64,000 nt of DNA from CAZAKO01 sp964546145 (GCA_964546145.1 CAZJIU010000003.1:1-64000); one strand, 5' to 3'. Shown: positions 8,120-17,519, numbered from the stretch's first letter. Numbers and translations: made by a program. The notes: generated by a model from the sequence alone, not told the origin.

Positions 8120-8910
8120 TGTTGAGCTTTCTTCTTTTCTCGCTCAATCTTGCGCAGCTCACGTTCATACAAACGCTGCAAATGATCCAAACGCTTTTGA
8201 ATCTCGGGACTATTCTTTTGTTTCTTGATCTCAGCTACTAGGGCAAAATATTGATCAAACTGACGCAGCTTAATATAACAATGCGCTTTCTCTAATTTGG
8301 CCGGTATTACCCACTCGGTATCGTAAAATTCTTCCAGCATTTTATCCAAATAGAGAATCGCCGGTTCCCACTCCTCCAGCTTGCGGTATAAGCGCCCACT
8401 TTCATAAACCTTACGCGCCAGTTTGTTGCGAATCTCTGTGATTTTACTCTCAGCCTCCGGACACCATTTACTATTCGGATAAGATTCGATGAACTCCTGA
8501 AAACTCTGGAGTGCTCTCAACGAACTGTTCTGATCCAGCGGATATTTCGGAGATTGTTTAAAATACGAAAGCGCAATCTTAAAATAAGCTTCCTCAACAA
8601 ACGGGCTATAATTATAGCGTTCGGTTAATTGTTGATACTCGGAAACGGCCAGGAGATATTCCTTCCGGTTGAAATAACACTCGGCGATATAATACTGCGC
8701 ATCATCAGCCAAATCCCCGCCGGGACTGTTAAGAATCACGAGATTGAAGTTATCCAGTGCAACTTCCCACTTCTTCTTCTGGAACGCCGCTTCACCCCGT
8801 TGAAAATAGAGATAAGGATCCAGACCGAGCTTTGGTTTTTTACCCGCACACCCAAGCCATAATAAACTGGTTATTAATCCCAAAGCCCAAATTAGTCTCC
8901 TCCGTCTCAT
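8116..8910 (-). CDS. bamD: BamD-like outer-membrane assembly lipoprotein
   Basis: About 264 residues. The lipoprotein signal ends in LLWLGC|AGKK, followed by tandem TPR-like helices (YYIAECYFNRKEYLLAVSEY, YFKIALSYFKQSP). This matches BamD/ComL, the periplasmic scaffold lipoprotein of the BAM complex that inserts beta-barrels. The ATG at 8910 follows AGGAG with 4 nt spacing; a TTG one codon upstream is less likely. It is translationally coupled to nadD. It stands next to several barrel genes that would be BAM clients. Confidence 0.88.
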   Translation of the reverse strand: MRRRRLIWALGLITSLLWLGCAGKKPKLGLDPYLYFQRGEAAFQKKKWEVALDNFNLVILNSPGGDLADDAQYYIAECYFNRKEYLLAVSEYQQLTERYNYSPFVEEAYFKIALSYFKQSPKYPLDQNSSLRALQSFQEFIESYPNSKWCPEAESKITEIRNKLARKVYESGRLYRKLEEWEPAILYLDKMLEEFYDTEWVIPAKLEKAHCYIKLRQFDQYFALVAEIKKQKNSPEIQKRLDHLQRLYERELRKIEREKKKAQQ

Positions 8911-8960
8911 CAATCTCCTGTAACTATTACCCCAATTGATTATTATTCAAAAAAGATTGG

Positions 8961-9851
8961 TCAAAATGCCAGCGTTAAGGATATGCCTCGAATTGGATTT
9001 TTATAGCGAATATCCGTCAGTAAGCCCACGTGCCAGGAGACTTCCTGTTTTGGTTCGGAGGTATATTGTTTGGCAGCAATCTGGGCATGAAATGCACTGA
9101 AAAGGTGATTGAACATAATCACCGTGGCAAAATTGGTTGCCATCTTCAGCGCGTCATTGGAATCTTTGCGCTGATGCAAATAATGATTGCGGTCAGGAGT
9201 GATATAGACGGTATCACTTACCGTGCCCCCGCCATGAGTCACAAGATAGTCGTCCCAGCCACAGGCAAACTGATTATACTTGCCGATATTTTCATAAAAA
9301 TCGCGGGTTTTAACTGGTTCAATGAGACCGCCATCATTTAGTAAGGAATCATAAACTCCGTAAAAATCTTTATCAGTCATAAACTCCTGTTCGTTATCAT
9401 CCTTCTGATAAGTGATGTAAAGTGGATGAGTATGTTCTGGTCCACATAATTCGTTAGTGTCACTATACTTCATCCACTCATCAAAATCCCAGTGCTTATC
9501 GGCATATCTAATATATTTCTTTTCCAGATCATCGCCGGAATTCTTGTTGCTAAAATACATCAACCAGGAAAATATCTCGACACTACTAAATGCCAGAGCA
9601 CGCCATTTTGCGTGAGCATAGAATTCACCAGCACCGGGAAATATCGCCGAGAGTAAAAAGGCTTTGCCCGGTGATTTCTCATAACTGAATTCAAACGAAT
9701 CTTCGGGAACCGCATTAAATTTAAGACTACTTTCCAACATGCTGCGATCCGAATTAAGCAGCGCCTCGTTGGCAAGATATAGCTGACCATAGACCGCTGC
9801 CGGAAAAAGCATTCCGATCAGGATTGACATTAGAAAAAGTTTCCTTTTCAT
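8961..9851 (-). CDS. Exported DUF5683-like protein
   Basis: The protein has about 296 residues. The ATG at 9851 is chosen because GAGGAGG (9856-9862) lies 4 nt upstream; the longer frame starting at 9872 would overlap the preceding gene. The signal peptide runs to AAVYGQ. A DUF5683-like hydrophobic segment follows (SAIFPGAGEFYAHAKWRAL, about residues 64-82), with two probable membrane or amphipathic stretches. The middle is rich in Tyr, Asp and charged residues, with a possible last membrane segment near NFATVIMFNHLFSAFHAQ. The end of the protein (GISLTLAF) looks like a beta-signal. No function is known. It is in tandem with the propeller-barrel fusion upstream. Confidence 0.7.
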   Translation of the reverse strand: MKRKLFLMSILIGMLFPAAVYGQLYLANEALLNSDRSMLESSLKFNAVPEDSFEFSYEKSPGKAFLLSAIFPGAGEFYAHAKWRALAFSSVEIFSWLMYFSNKNSGDDLEKKYIRYADKHWDFDEWMKYSDTNELCGPEHTHPLYITYQKDDNEQEFMTDKDFYGVYDSLLNDGGLIEPVKTRDFYENIGKYNQFACGWDDYLVTHGGGTVSDTVYITPDRNHYLHQRKDSNDALKMATNFATVIMFNHLFSAFHAQIAAKQYTSEPKQEVSWHVGLLTDIRYKNPIRGISLTLAF

Positions 9852-9861
9852 GGTGCCTCCT

Positions 9862-12800
9862 CTATAATCCAAAAAGAATTGTTAAATAACTGCGCCACTC
9901 TTTACCATATTGATGGGCTATTTCCTGACTGTCCACCACCGTAAATTCGTCTAATCCGTACACAAAATCCAGACTAATTGCAGTGGGGTAGGCATAAAAT
10001 GAGAAACCGCTGAGTCGCAGCTGAATTCCCACATCCCGCTTGAAATCTGCGGTTATGGCTTTTACTATCCCGCCCGCATTCAGGGTAAATTCAGACCAGT
10101 TCATCCCCGGATAACCCTTGACTTTATTCCAGGCATTGCCGGCTTCAACATAAGTCGCCAGGAAAGCATTCTGCAGATCGAAGGACAACAATCGAATCTC
10201 CTTTTCCCGAAATAACGGAAATCTCCAGGTATAGTGCAGGCTAAACAGGTTGCGACCTTCGATACTGTAAAAAGGATAGCCGCGTAGTCCCGGCAATCCC
10301 CCGGCAAAAAAATTGAAAAAAGAATCAAGATCATACTTGGATATCCAACCAACCTGCCATCTAAAAGCTCCTACCAGTCGTTTGACCAGCGGATATTTGT
10401 GGTAGTACTCGCCTTCATGCTCGATTCTCCAGTAGTAATTGTTACGGAAATTAGTCTCCAGTGTGCCAAAATCCTCATTTATCCCAAAATCCTTAATAAA
10501 TTTATCATAATTCCGAAAAATATTAGTAGTCAAAATAAGCCCGTTATCGGGATTTGTTTCCTGGTTCACGATAGTCATCATTTTCTTAAATTGCCAGCTC
10601 AGTTTGAAGTCGAGTCCGCGGTAGTAATCGTAGGTAAAACCATTAGAATAAATTCCGGCTTCCCGAATTCTCTCATCAGTAGAAGTGCGATATTTTGAAT
10701 AAATAGCGTCCAGCCTAAATTGGTTGACACCCGTCATCGGAAGCGAAATACCACCAACCGCTTCGGTCAGGTAAAATGTATAATCCATCTCAAGTGGCCA
10801 GCCGTTATAGGTCGTCTCAAGATTTAATACACTGCGGGTGATATTATAAAACTCCAGATAGATTGTCGGATACCACTGATGATATTCCAATAGCGCCACC
10901 AAATCCCGGTCTTTCAGCCGATTAATTGATGCCCCACCAAGAATATTAAACCGTTCCAGAATCTCCGACGAATAAAAATAGAAACCTGGTTTCAGTGTCC
11001 CGTAATCCAGCATAATCCGCGGTAAAAAAAACATCCTCGAAAACTGGTCGCGGTATTTCACCGGTTCGACCGTATCAATCTGCGCCACGGTCATCATCCC
11101 GGGAATATTTTCTTGATAATTTGAATAGTGCGCCAATTCAGGCCCAATTGGCTTCGGTTCGGCGATCCTGGCAATCGCAAAGGCGCTGTTTTCAAATAAA
11201 GCATAGAGTAGCTCGCCTTTGTCATTCACCGCGGGCATGAAAGCCCCGCCGGTGACATTGGTTACGAGCTCTGTCTCACCGGTTATCAGAGACTTGCGAT
11301 AGATATTAAAAATCCCGGTCTTATCACAGGCAAAATACAGCCACTTTCCATCCGGACTGAAATAGGGGTGGCGGGAATCGTACACTGCATTGTCCAAATT
11401 TTCGATCTGATCGTTATTTAAATGATAGAGAGCAATATCTCTGCCGTGATCTATCAGATAATCGAATGCAATCGCTTTACCATCAGGTGACCAATTAGCG
11501 GTGAAAATTTCCAGGCCATCGGTATAATGGGTCAACTGCCGCGAATTTAGCGAATCCAGCTCCATCACGAAAAGGTTCGAGGTCCCATCCCGTCCGGAAA
11601 TGTAGGCAAGCTGTTTGCCATCGGGTGAGATTGCCGGATTATAAGCCCGTTCCCATTTCGTAATCTGCTTCTCGCGCCTTTTCTGAAGATCATAACAGTA
11701 AATATCATAATAAACATGCCCCTGTCGGTCAGGTTTGGAAACCTTTGAATAATAAATAAATCTGCCGTCCGACGAGACCGAGGTCCGTGAAGAGACCCGC
11801 GGTTGGATCATTTTACTCTTTTTCGTTCTCAAATCATAAACATATAAGCCAGTCTGGGAAAAATAGTCGCGACCTTTGTTGGAAAGCAGATAGACCAATG
11901 AGTCACCGCCCCATTCAGGGTAATACTGGGTTGTTGCATCGCTTATCAGGACCTCGCCGGTAACTTCATTTTGCCGAATAGTTGCGGTTAATTTCCCATA
12001 GTTATTTTCCAGCTGTTGCACCCATTCATGATGCAACTGCTTGCCGGAAATTCCGGTGGCCTTCTTTAAGGCTGAGTTGATCGAAAATTCAAAAGGTTGA
12101 GCGAGGACGGCGGCGAGATTGGAAATTACCTCTGGCCCAAAACATTCGGCGAGATACCTGACAAAAGCATAGCCCTGATTATAAACCGACTCGTTGCCAA
12201 TTCCCCGCTTCCCGAAAGAAGCCATCTGAGCTAAAGTCAGAATTTTACCATTCAGAGTCCGGTCACGCAGCAGCATATCGCGGTGTGAATCCCACAAATC
12301 GTTGGTTGTCCCGGGATACATATATTGCGCCATACCCTCCGCCAGCCACATGGGAATAACCACCCCGGGAATGGGATAGGAGCTGATTACCCGTGGATAG
12401 CCGTAGACTACGTCTTCGCGCTTCTCATCTTCATAATCAAGCACCTGAAAATAACCACCCGGTACCGACAGACCGAATTTCATCGCTTTCTGGAGTGACA
12501 CAATGTGGGTAAATTCATGGGTAATGACATCCAGCAACCAGTGATGATTGCCGCGCAAGGGGTAATCCAGCGGGGTCGCCCAGATTTCAATCTTGTTATC
12601 GTAATAATAGGCTGCGCCGTTGGAAATATCGCCGATATCCTTGATAACCAAATCGGTCTTTTGTTTGGGTTTATAATTATAAAACGAAGTAACCGGACCG
12701 TAGATAGCCTCAGCAATCTCGGCGCTCTTCCAGGCCGTCCATTCGGCTCCTTGATGATAATGGATTTCAAAGTGAGCCGTTTCAAAACTCAGCCATTGCA

Positions 12801-12915
12801 ATTCAGGATGATTGTAAGTCGCAAACTGAGCGGATAGATTAAGCGGAAGCCAAATCCAGAGAAAAGCGAGAGTGAAAACATAAGTATTTTTAAAACCTGA
12901 AAATCTATAAGTCAC
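9862..12915 (-). CDS. Gluzincin protease / TolB propeller / Omp85-type barrel fusion
   Basis: This is a 1017-residue exported protein with three parts. After a signal peptide (cleavage near LSAQ30) comes a zinc-peptidase-like domain with H133-E-F-T-H137 and WLAEGMAQY (E193 as probable third ligand), the gluzincin (MA clan) pattern. Residues about 310-610 carry PD40/TolB propeller repeats (ISPDGKQLAY, WSPDGKAIAFDY, FSPDGKWLYF). The last about 380 residues are beta-strand rich with the Omp85-like motif FFAGGLPGLRGY, so a membrane barrel is likely. The start is GTG, overlapping the upstream TAG stop by one base. I infer an outer-membrane-anchored peptidase or chaperone; its topology (inside or outside) cannot be read from sequence. 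It is tightly linked to the T9SS-tailed protein upstream. Confidence 0.85.
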   Translation of the reverse strand: MTYRFSGFKNTYVFTLAFLWIWLPLNLSAQFATYNHPELQWLSFETAHFEIHYHQGAEWTAWKSAEIAEAIYGPVTSFYNYKPKQKTDLVIKDIGDISNGAAYYYDNKIEIWATPLDYPLRGNHHWLLDVITHEFTHIVSLQKAMKFGLSVPGGYFQVLDYEDEKREDVVYGYPRVISSYPIPGVVIPMWLAEGMAQYMYPGTTNDLWDSHRDMLLRDRTLNGKILTLAQMASFGKRGIGNESVYNQGYAFVRYLAECFGPEVISNLAAVLAQPFEFSINSALKKATGISGKQLHHEWVQQLENNYGKLTATIRQNEVTGEVLISDATTQYYPEWGGDSLVYLLSNKGRDYFSQTGLYVYDLRTKKSKMIQPRVSSRTSVSSDGRFIYYSKVSKPDRQGHVYYDIYCYDLQKRREKQITKWERAYNPAISPDGKQLAYISGRDGTSNLFVMELDSLNSRQLTHYTDGLEIFTANWSPDGKAIAFDYLIDHGRDIALYHLNNDQIENLDNAVYDSRHPYFSPDGKWLYFACDKTGIFNIYRKSLITGETELVTNVTGGAFMPAVNDKGELLYALFENSAFAIARIAEPKPIGPELAHYSNYQENIPGMMTVAQIDTVEPVKYRDQFSRMFFLPRIMLDYGTLKPGFYFYSSEILERFNILGGASINRLKDRDLVALLEYHQWYPTIYLEFYNITRSVLNLETTYNGWPLEMDYTFYLTEAVGGISLPMTGVNQFRLDAIYSKYRTSTDERIREAGIYSNGFTYDYYRGLDFKLSWQFKKMMTIVNQETNPDNGLILTTNIFRNYDKFIKDFGINEDFGTLETNFRNNYYWRIEHEGEYYHKYPLVKRLVGAFRWQVGWISKYDLDSFFNFFAGGLPGLRGYPFYSIEGRNLFSLHYTWRFPLFREKEIRLLSFDLQNAFLATYVEAGNAWNKVKGYPGMNWSEFTLNAGGIVKAITADFKRDVGIQLRLSGFSFYAYPTAISLDFVYGLDEFTVVDSQEIAHQYGKEWRSYLTILFGL

Positions 12916-15900
12916 TAATGAATAACCATAATTTTGATAATTTTGCTTTCGGTTTTGCTGCCGGAGGTGGCTTTAACCACCGCAAAATAAACGCCATTGG
13001 CGACGCCGCCGACGCTCCACTCGATCTCATTATAATCACTTACGAGGGGGTGAGAATCCTTAAATGAAGTAATAAAATCTCCGGCGAGATCGTAGATATT
13101 GATCTCAATATTGCAGTCGGCATTCGGATAATAGCGAATTGCCGTGCGGTCGTTTTTCGTCGGATTGGGCCAGTTGAAGGTTTTCTTCTTATTAAGCAAA
13201 CCGTTGCCCGTTACCATACTGCTCTGCGATTTTTTAGAATAGAAGAAACTTTGGCAAGGATTACCGCTGCTGCAATACCAGGCATCCGGCGACAATGGTT
13301 GATCGGTGAGATACAAACCGATCAGCCGGTTACCGTCCCGATTCGCTGTCAGCAAAAACGTTCCCTTCGCATTCTCCATCAGGACTGATTGATCACTCTG
13401 GCTATTCGGCAAGGCGCGTGGATAGCCAGCAATCAAACGACCGCGATAGTTATAAGCCAAAATCCCGATATCTTCCAAAGTAACGACAATGTCTAAAATC
13501 TGATCGCCGTCAATATCACTGGTGAGCAGGTGTGGAGCAAAGGACTTGTCAGAATGCTGATTGGGAACCGAGATCGGGAAATTGCTCTCCAGAACCAGGG
13601 TTTCATTAAAGGCAAAAATTTCACGCTCGTTTTTCGCCAGGATCTCTACTCGCCCGTCACCGTCAATATCGCCAAATGCCAGTGTCGAATCGAAATTACT
13701 ATTGTAATAGTAACTTACCGGCGTCGCACTCCGAAAATCCCGGATAAGATGGAGCTGATCAGGATAATTAATAACTAAATCTATCTGATCGTTTTCATCA
13801 AGGTAAGCCAATCCAATTACCGCTGAGCCCATTTTTAGATCGGGAACCAAAACTTCAGTTTCGAGTGTGGTAGGTTTAATCTGTACTATCGAACCGGCGT
13901 GGGTGTCGCCTAATAAAACCGTTCCGTCGCTAACAAACTGGTAAATCGGAAATTGGAGATTTTGACTCTCAACTGCATTTGAATTCGGCAGATATTTTAC
14001 CAGGAAATAATTATTTGACGCCTCGTCGAGCATGCAAAAGAATAGCTCATTTTGAAAAGTGCAGATATTCGAAATCAAGTGCGTTCCGGGAACAATCTGG
14101 CCCACATCCGAATTGATTGTCCCATCTCCATTAATCGAATATTTATATATGAACAAAGCATCTTTCTCGAATGACGACTTTGTGATACAAAATAGATAAT
14201 CGCTGCCATTCTGGCAAGAAAGTGTAAAATGTTCACCATAACCAAGAGTGCGGGACATAATCAAATCACCAGATTCGTTGAAAGTATAGTATTCATATAT
14301 TCCATATTTTTCGGTAGTATCCTCAGCTATTATTTGTGTTGCCCATTTATCAGTAACTACTAGTTCATTGTAGCTGTCGGTCGAATCGAAATTCACCGGA
14401 AATAATTGTAAGTTCGAAATCATGCTGGAGTGTGTTCGGAATCCTTCAAGATAGTAGCTGTCTTTAATTCGAAAACTCATCACCGAATCGGCCGGTCCGA
14501 TACTATCTACGGCGATGCCGGTAAATGCTCCGTCATAACTGCGGGCAGAAGGATTAGTGTAATCCGTGAAGCCGACCCGTTTGAGGTCATCCTGCGAGTA
14601 ATCGGGATTCATATCCCAAAAGCCCTCGTTCCCTGCAAACCAGGGATCAAAATACCAGCCGTTATCCACATTGGCGCCAATCAGCTGCGATTCATAACCC
14701 AGGTCCTGCGCACCATCGCCTTCCTCTAGATCCACGCCCCGATGATTACGGTCTGCATTCACCCGATTTTGGGCAATATTGGCGTCAATGATCGATTGAT
14801 CAATGTGCCAGATCAACAAACCCGAACCAGGCAAACCCACATCGTAGCGCGGTACCCCAAGGAATATGCCTGCAGTTGAAAATTCAGCTCCGATCGAATC
14901 GAAAATCAGTGGTAATAATGCCGGCCAATCCTTCTCGCCATTATCAACATAAATCTTATATTGAATACTATCAAGATAAACTCCAGGACGAACGTGATTA
15001 TAACGATTTTCTACCAGGAAGTACTCATTGTCATTAATCGGGATGCGCCAGAGGGTTGTATCGGAACCGGACTCGGCATGCGGCAGCTTGACATTCTGAT
15101 AACCATTAGCAAAAACGGGCATATCCCAGCCCATAAATTCGCGCTCCCAGGCAGACGGGAAAGACGGTACCAATCCATTCAGATTCGCCGATCCCTGATC
15201 CATTAGCCCAAATCTCCCGATGCCTGTTCTGCCGGTTTCGGTATCGTAGAGTCCGGGCAGCCCCAGAAAGTAGCCCATCATTAACGCAAAGGTGCCATTG
15301 AGTCCGATCTGATAATCACAGGGAATTTCGGCTCCACCGAAAACATCTTCCCAATTGGGATAGAAAAGGTGATTCTGTGACTCTGGCAAGATAATTCCGC
15401 GATCCACCGGAAGATAATCTGCAGGCAAACCAACCGCGGCATAATAATTTACCAAATCGCCGGGATTCAGATAGGCGGAGGGAATATCATAAGGCGTCGG
15501 ATCAAGAAACAACTCGAAATCCTGACCGACCCCGGCATGAAAAACGACAACAAGATGATACTTACTGAAATCAATATCAGAATCCTCAGTCGCCAGATGA
15601 ACTGCCTCAACGAATAGTTCTGTCAGGCGAATGTCAATCGAATCCTTTTCCAGGAAAGGATGATAGTATGCCATTTGATGCGGCAATTGATAGACAGCTG
15701 AGTTATCGACAGGAAAAACCTCTGATTGCAGGGTATCAATCACGACCTTGCCCCGAGAAGCATGTCGGTAAAAATTAGCTAATGCCTTCAAATGATCTTT
15801 GAAGTAGGCATTATTATGCGGAGCCGGATCTACAATTGGAAAATTATCACACGGCAAACTGGCTGAGGTGAGAAATTGACCATCGCCGGTAGTCACCGGA

Positions 15901-16076
15901 TCATCATCCGGTTGGAAAGCAACCCGCAAGGCGCAGATCCGGATTGGATTGGGGATTGTAAAAGTATTTCTGATTTCTGATTGAATTGGTCGTAATATTG
16001 GCGCGACAACCCGCTGGGTTTTACTGAATGCAAGAGCGCAAACTGGGAGCAAAAATAGGATTAATTGTCGTTTCAT
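12915..16076 (-). CDS. M6-like surface pseudo-metalloprotease with T9SS sorting domain
   Basis: 1053 residues. There is an N-terminal signal peptide (ends near ALAFSK), then an M6 (immune inhibitor A-like) fold. The segment at 261-278 aligns with the usual HEMGH-xxGLPDLYD zinc site but reads ALMMGYFLGLPGLYD. The two His, the Glu and the third-ligand Asp of the M6 pattern HExxHxxGxxD are L265, Y269, M266 and G275. The Met-turn-like RFGLMDQGS (288-296) is kept. The middle has FG-GAP/VCBS-like repeats (DIDGDGRVEILAK, DIDGDQILDIVV). The end (about 965-1053) is a type A T9SS sorting domain (WPNPTKN, ANGVYFAVVK). It is therefore predicted to be a surface-displayed, non-catalytic M6 homologue. It overlaps the next gene by one base. 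Confidence 0.9.
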   Translation of the reverse strand: MKRQLILFLLPVCALAFSKTQRVVAPILRPIQSEIRNTFTIPNPIRICALRVAFQPDDDPVTTGDGQFLTSASLPCDNFPIVDPAPHNNAYFKDHLKALANFYRHASRGKVVIDTLQSEVFPVDNSAVYQLPHQMAYYHPFLEKDSIDIRLTELFVEAVHLATEDSDIDFSKYHLVVVFHAGVGQDFELFLDPTPYDIPSAYLNPGDLVNYYAAVGLPADYLPVDRGIILPESQNHLFYPNWEDVFGGAEIPCDYQIGLNGTFALMMGYFLGLPGLYDTETGRTGIGRFGLMDQGSANLNGLVPSFPSAWEREFMGWDMPVFANGYQNVKLPHAESGSDTTLWRIPINDNEYFLVENRYNHVRPGVYLDSIQYKIYVDNGEKDWPALLPLIFDSIGAEFSTAGIFLGVPRYDVGLPGSGLLIWHIDQSIIDANIAQNRVNADRNHRGVDLEEGDGAQDLGYESQLIGANVDNGWYFDPWFAGNEGFWDMNPDYSQDDLKRVGFTDYTNPSARSYDGAFTGIAVDSIGPADSVMSFRIKDSYYLEGFRTHSSMISNLQLFPVNFDSTDSYNELVVTDKWATQIIAEDTTEKYGIYEYYTFNESGDLIMSRTLGYGEHFTLSCQNGSDYLFCITKSSFEKDALFIYKYSINGDGTINSDVGQIVPGTHLISNICTFQNELFFCMLDEASNNYFLVKYLPNSNAVESQNLQFPIYQFVSDGTVLLGDTHAGSIVQIKPTTLETEVLVPDLKMGSAVIGLAYLDENDQIDLVINYPDQLHLIRDFRSATPVSYYYNSNFDSTLAFGDIDGDGRVEILAKNEREIFAFNETLVLESNFPISVPNQHSDKSFAPHLLTSDIDGDQILDIVVTLEDIGILAYNYRGRLIAGYPRALPNSQSDQSVLMENAKGTFLLTANRDGNRLIGLYLTDQPLSPDAWYCSSGNPCQSFFYSKKSQSSMVTGNGLLNKKKTFNWPNPTKNDRTAIRYYPNADCNIEINIYDLAGDFITSFKDSHPLVSDYNEIEWSVGGVANGVYFAVVKATSGSKTESKIIKIMVIH

Positions 16077-16137
16077 GATTCTGCGGGTGGAACAAGGTGC
16101 TAATGATCCCGATTTTAGCGAAAGTTCAAAAAATCTC

Positions 16138-17400
16138 CTAAAATTTGATATCCAATGAAAAAATCATAGTATTCGCTCGGGGGTGTCCCGTATTGCCAGC
16201 AGTATAGCCAAAATCAAAGCCTAATCCGGCATAGCGTAAGCCAGCACCAAAGGTCGGCACTGGCCATTTATTGTCTACCAGAATCTTACCGGTTTTATCA
16301 TATAAAAACCCCATTCGAATGGCAAACAGATCGGAATACCAGTATTCGACCCCCAGGTTATGCACTAATTTATCAAATTCCTTTTGAAGCGATCCATCGT
16401 TTGTATCACCATCCGTATCGGCTTTATTGCCCCACTTGTTCTTGCCACCACCGACATCCTTGCCGATTCCATCCGCATCGGAATCGTGTAACAGCAGCCA
16501 GTCATCTACCCAGGAGGTAAAAATGCCAAAATACCAATCGTCAGTATAAGCCGTTTCCCGTTGACCATCCTTATTGTATTCACCAGCAGCACCAACATAA
16601 TGACCATTTTCATCATAATGTCCAATCCGCTCATCGCCATCAATATCCCGGTTCGGATAAGCAGCCACCAGTAATTTATTAACATCATAGGCAATCGTAA
16701 CGCGGTTGTATTCACCACCAAAAGTATAATTAAAACCCAATTTCAGGTTGGTCGGCATCGGATCCGCCTGAGCCACATCAATAAAAGCAATCTTGGGTCC
16801 GATGTTAGCTATTGTAGCCCCAAGGGTTAAATTTTTCAAGAGGAACTGGCGTTTGATATAACCCACATCAAAGGCAAAATTGGTCGAGGTACCTTTTCCA
16901 AGTTCGGCACCAGCTCCCTGATCAGTTAGATGCTGGTGAACCATTTTCACGCTTATACCGATGCTCGAAGTGCGGGTCAAAGCCGTCCCGTAAGATCCGG
17001 TAATTGCCATCATATAAGAAGCAAAAGTTCCTAAGTAGTTGGCATATTCATCCATCCGGTCCTGTTCACCAAGATTCAGCAGGATAATGTGACCACCAAC
17101 AGTGCCAACATTTTTAATAAAGTGCCGGTAGCCAAGAAAATCATAATAGAGGTCGCTGGCTAAATTGGGCAGCCAATTTACATGATTCAAAGCCAATTCA
17201 CGACCTCTCATAAAACCTAATCCAGCCGGATTCCAGTAGCTGGCGAAGGCATCGTCAGCCAGCGCAGCTCCTGCCTCACCCATGCCGCAGGCACGCGCTC
17301 CGGGATTAATCAGCAGCCAGATAGCTCCAGCTTCACTCTGGGCTAACAGAGATCCAACAGATATTGTTAACATCAAAAATATCGCAGAGATTTTTTTCAT
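16138..17400 (-). CDS. PorV/PorQ-family outer-membrane protein
   Basis: This 420-residue protein has a signal peptide (cut near LLAQ) followed by the PorV/UPF0164 hallmark INPGARACGMGEAGAA and the WNPAGL motif, then barrel strands ending in FSLDIKF. In Bacteroidetes PorV is the shuttle and attachment-complex component of the type IX secretion system; other paralogues are general barrels. It is next to a T9SS-tailed protein, which supports a secretion-linked role. Residues about 250-340 form an unusual acidic insert with DIDGDERIG, DSDADGIG and DTDGDTNDG, resembling calcium-binding loops. SD AGGAGG (17406-17411) lies 5 nt from the ATG. Confidence 0.88.
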   Translation of the reverse strand: MKKISAIFLMLTISVGSLLAQSEAGAIWLLINPGARACGMGEAGAALADDAFASYWNPAGLGFMRGRELALNHVNWLPNLASDLYYDFLGYRHFIKNVGTVGGHIILLNLGEQDRMDEYANYLGTFASYMMAITGSYGTALTRTSSIGISVKMVHQHLTDQGAGAELGKGTSTNFAFDVGYIKRQFLLKNLTLGATIANIGPKIAFIDVAQADPMPTNLKLGFNYTFGGEYNRVTIAYDVNKLLVAAYPNRDIDGDERIGHYDENGHYVGAAGEYNKDGQRETAYTDDWYFGIFTSWVDDWLLLHDSDADGIGKDVGGGKNKWGNKADTDGDTNDGSLQKEFDKLVHNLGVEYWYSDLFAIRMGFLYDKTGKILVDNKWPVPTFGAGLRYAGLGFDFGYTAGNTGHPRANTMIFSLDIKF

Positions 17401-17420
17401 TGATTCCTCCTGAGAACAAA

Positions 17421-17448
17421 AAACCGAATTATAAATCGAATCCGGTTT
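17421..17448 (-). terminator. Rho-independent-type hairpin before porV-like gene
   Basis: On the minus strand AAACCGGATT and AATTCGGTTT form a 10-bp stem (one G-U pair) around an 8-nt loop and run into TTTTTTG. It would end transcripts from the nrdR/Trm112 side. Unusually, it lies only about 10 nt ahead of the porV-like SD, and a TATAAT (17428-17433) lies in its loop and arm. Confidence 0.6.
17428..17433 (-). promoter_or_regulatory. Possible -10 box of the porV-like gene, inside the hairpin
   Basis: TATAAT on the minus strand is the only recognisable promoter element between the hairpin and the porV-like start. The hexamer 17 nt upstream (TTACCG) is a poor -35. If real, transcription would begin in or just after the U-tract and give a leader of about 20 nt containing the AGGAGG. 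Confidence 0.3.
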
Positions 17449-17519
17449 GGCGGTAACTTACACCTTAGAGATTTTCTGAAGAAATTTTTTCCAGGTTTTC
17501 TTCGTTCAGATTATACCAA

